From Victivallales bacterium (GTDB lineage: Bacteria > Verrucomicrobiota > Lentisphaeria > Oligosphaerales > Oligosphaeraceae): 16,443 bases of DNA. A program made the position numbers and the translations under genes. Below the pieces are notes generated by a model. That model had not been told where the DNA came from. It ran no database searches and was given only the letters and a program-made list of their open reading frames with translations. Each line of letters starts with the position of its first letter. Positions within the stretch are counted from its first letter, which is position 1. Location of the stretch: positions 1-16,443 of the forward strand of contig JAFRLP010000595.1 of assembly GCA_017431185.1 (NCBI GenBank). Direction: 5' to 3'. Shown one piece after another: positions 16,218 to 16,443 of this stretch.

Positions 16218-16443
16218 TCACCAGGGGAAGGGCATGAGCAGAGGAAGTTCATGCAGTCGTGGAGGAGAGTCCATCAGGGAGTAGGCCAGAATGGCCAGTT
16301 CGGAGACGGCGGGGTTGCCAGGCGGAATGATTCGCTCGTGACAAAAGTCCAGGATTTGGACGGTGCAGGAGGAGTCTTGCCCATCCAGGGTAAAGTCGAC
16401 GTCGGCGAAACCCGGTTAGCCAGTGAGCCGAAGCCGGATCTAA
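16218..16443 (-). pseudogene. 3' end of an unknown gene with an in-frame stop (partial)
   Basis: On the minus strand the frame ending at TGA 16218-16220 reads PGFADVDFTLDGQDSSCTVQ, then ILDFCHERIIPPGNPAVSEL, AILAYSLMDSPPRLHELPLL and MPFPW. It looks coding (GC-rich third positions, no Met until residue 50 or so), but a TAA at 16416-16418 interrupts it; upstream of the stop the same frame reads IRLRLTG. So either the gene is broken, or there is a base error near the end of this sequence. No family recognised. It lies 30 nt before the phosphodiesterase start and probably shares its transcript. Confidence 0.4.

Overview
The window looks like a chromosomal segment from a member of the PVC group, most likely Lentisphaerota (Victivallis-like). 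The clearest pointer is a short prepilin-like protein that combines an [16 protein letters not shown] leader with a C-terminal H-X9-DG motif, next to a LacI-type regulator and a very large secreted LamG/GH123-like protein. This mix is common in Lentisphaerae and Planctomycetes. The assignment is an inference from gene content; there is no rRNA or tRNA in the window.

Left half (1-8081, + strand): a carbohydrate-use block. A LacI/GalR repressor, cut at its N-terminus by the window edge, overlaps by ATGA a 794-aa protein with the look of an (alpha/alpha)6-barrel glycosidase. After a 91-bp gap come the H-X9-DG pseudopilin and a 1279-aa secreted protein (signal peptide, LamG, CBM9-like domain, GH123/DUF6067-like C-terminal half). 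The first two genes are GC-rich; the pilin and the 1279-aa gene are visibly more AT-rich, suggesting separate origins.

Right half (8191-16443, - strand): a housekeeping-type run, read from high to low coordinates: the end of an unknown broken or partial gene, an alkaline-phosphatase-superfamily phosphodiesterase, an RdgC-like protein, AcpS, a two-module FbpB/ThiP-type ABC permease, MnmE and MnmA. From rdgC to mnmE the genes nearly abut and probably form one operon. MnmE and MnmA both modify the wobble uridine of tRNAs, so their adjacency makes functional sense.

The most striking feature lies between mnmE and mnmA. A 144-bp sequence spanning the last 13 codons of mnmE (ending FCIGK-stop) and the first 30 codons of mnmA occurs twice as a direct repeat (9138-9281 and 10388-10531, 6 mismatches). 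About 1.1 kb of AT-rich foreign DNA lies between the copies. Both genes stay intact; each repeat carries a leftover stub of the other gene. The insert holds a promoter plus a two-gene toxin-antitoxin-like cassette (small protein and a truncated GNAT), a 94-bp IS630-type MITE in a CTAG target, and the 5' end of a DUF4277/IS1634-type transposase fused in frame to the duplicated mnmE tail. The 3' end of mnmE is a known integration site for SGI1-type islands, so this may be the worn remnant of an integrated element. It also means mnmA is now preceded by a chimeric ORF rather than by mnmE.
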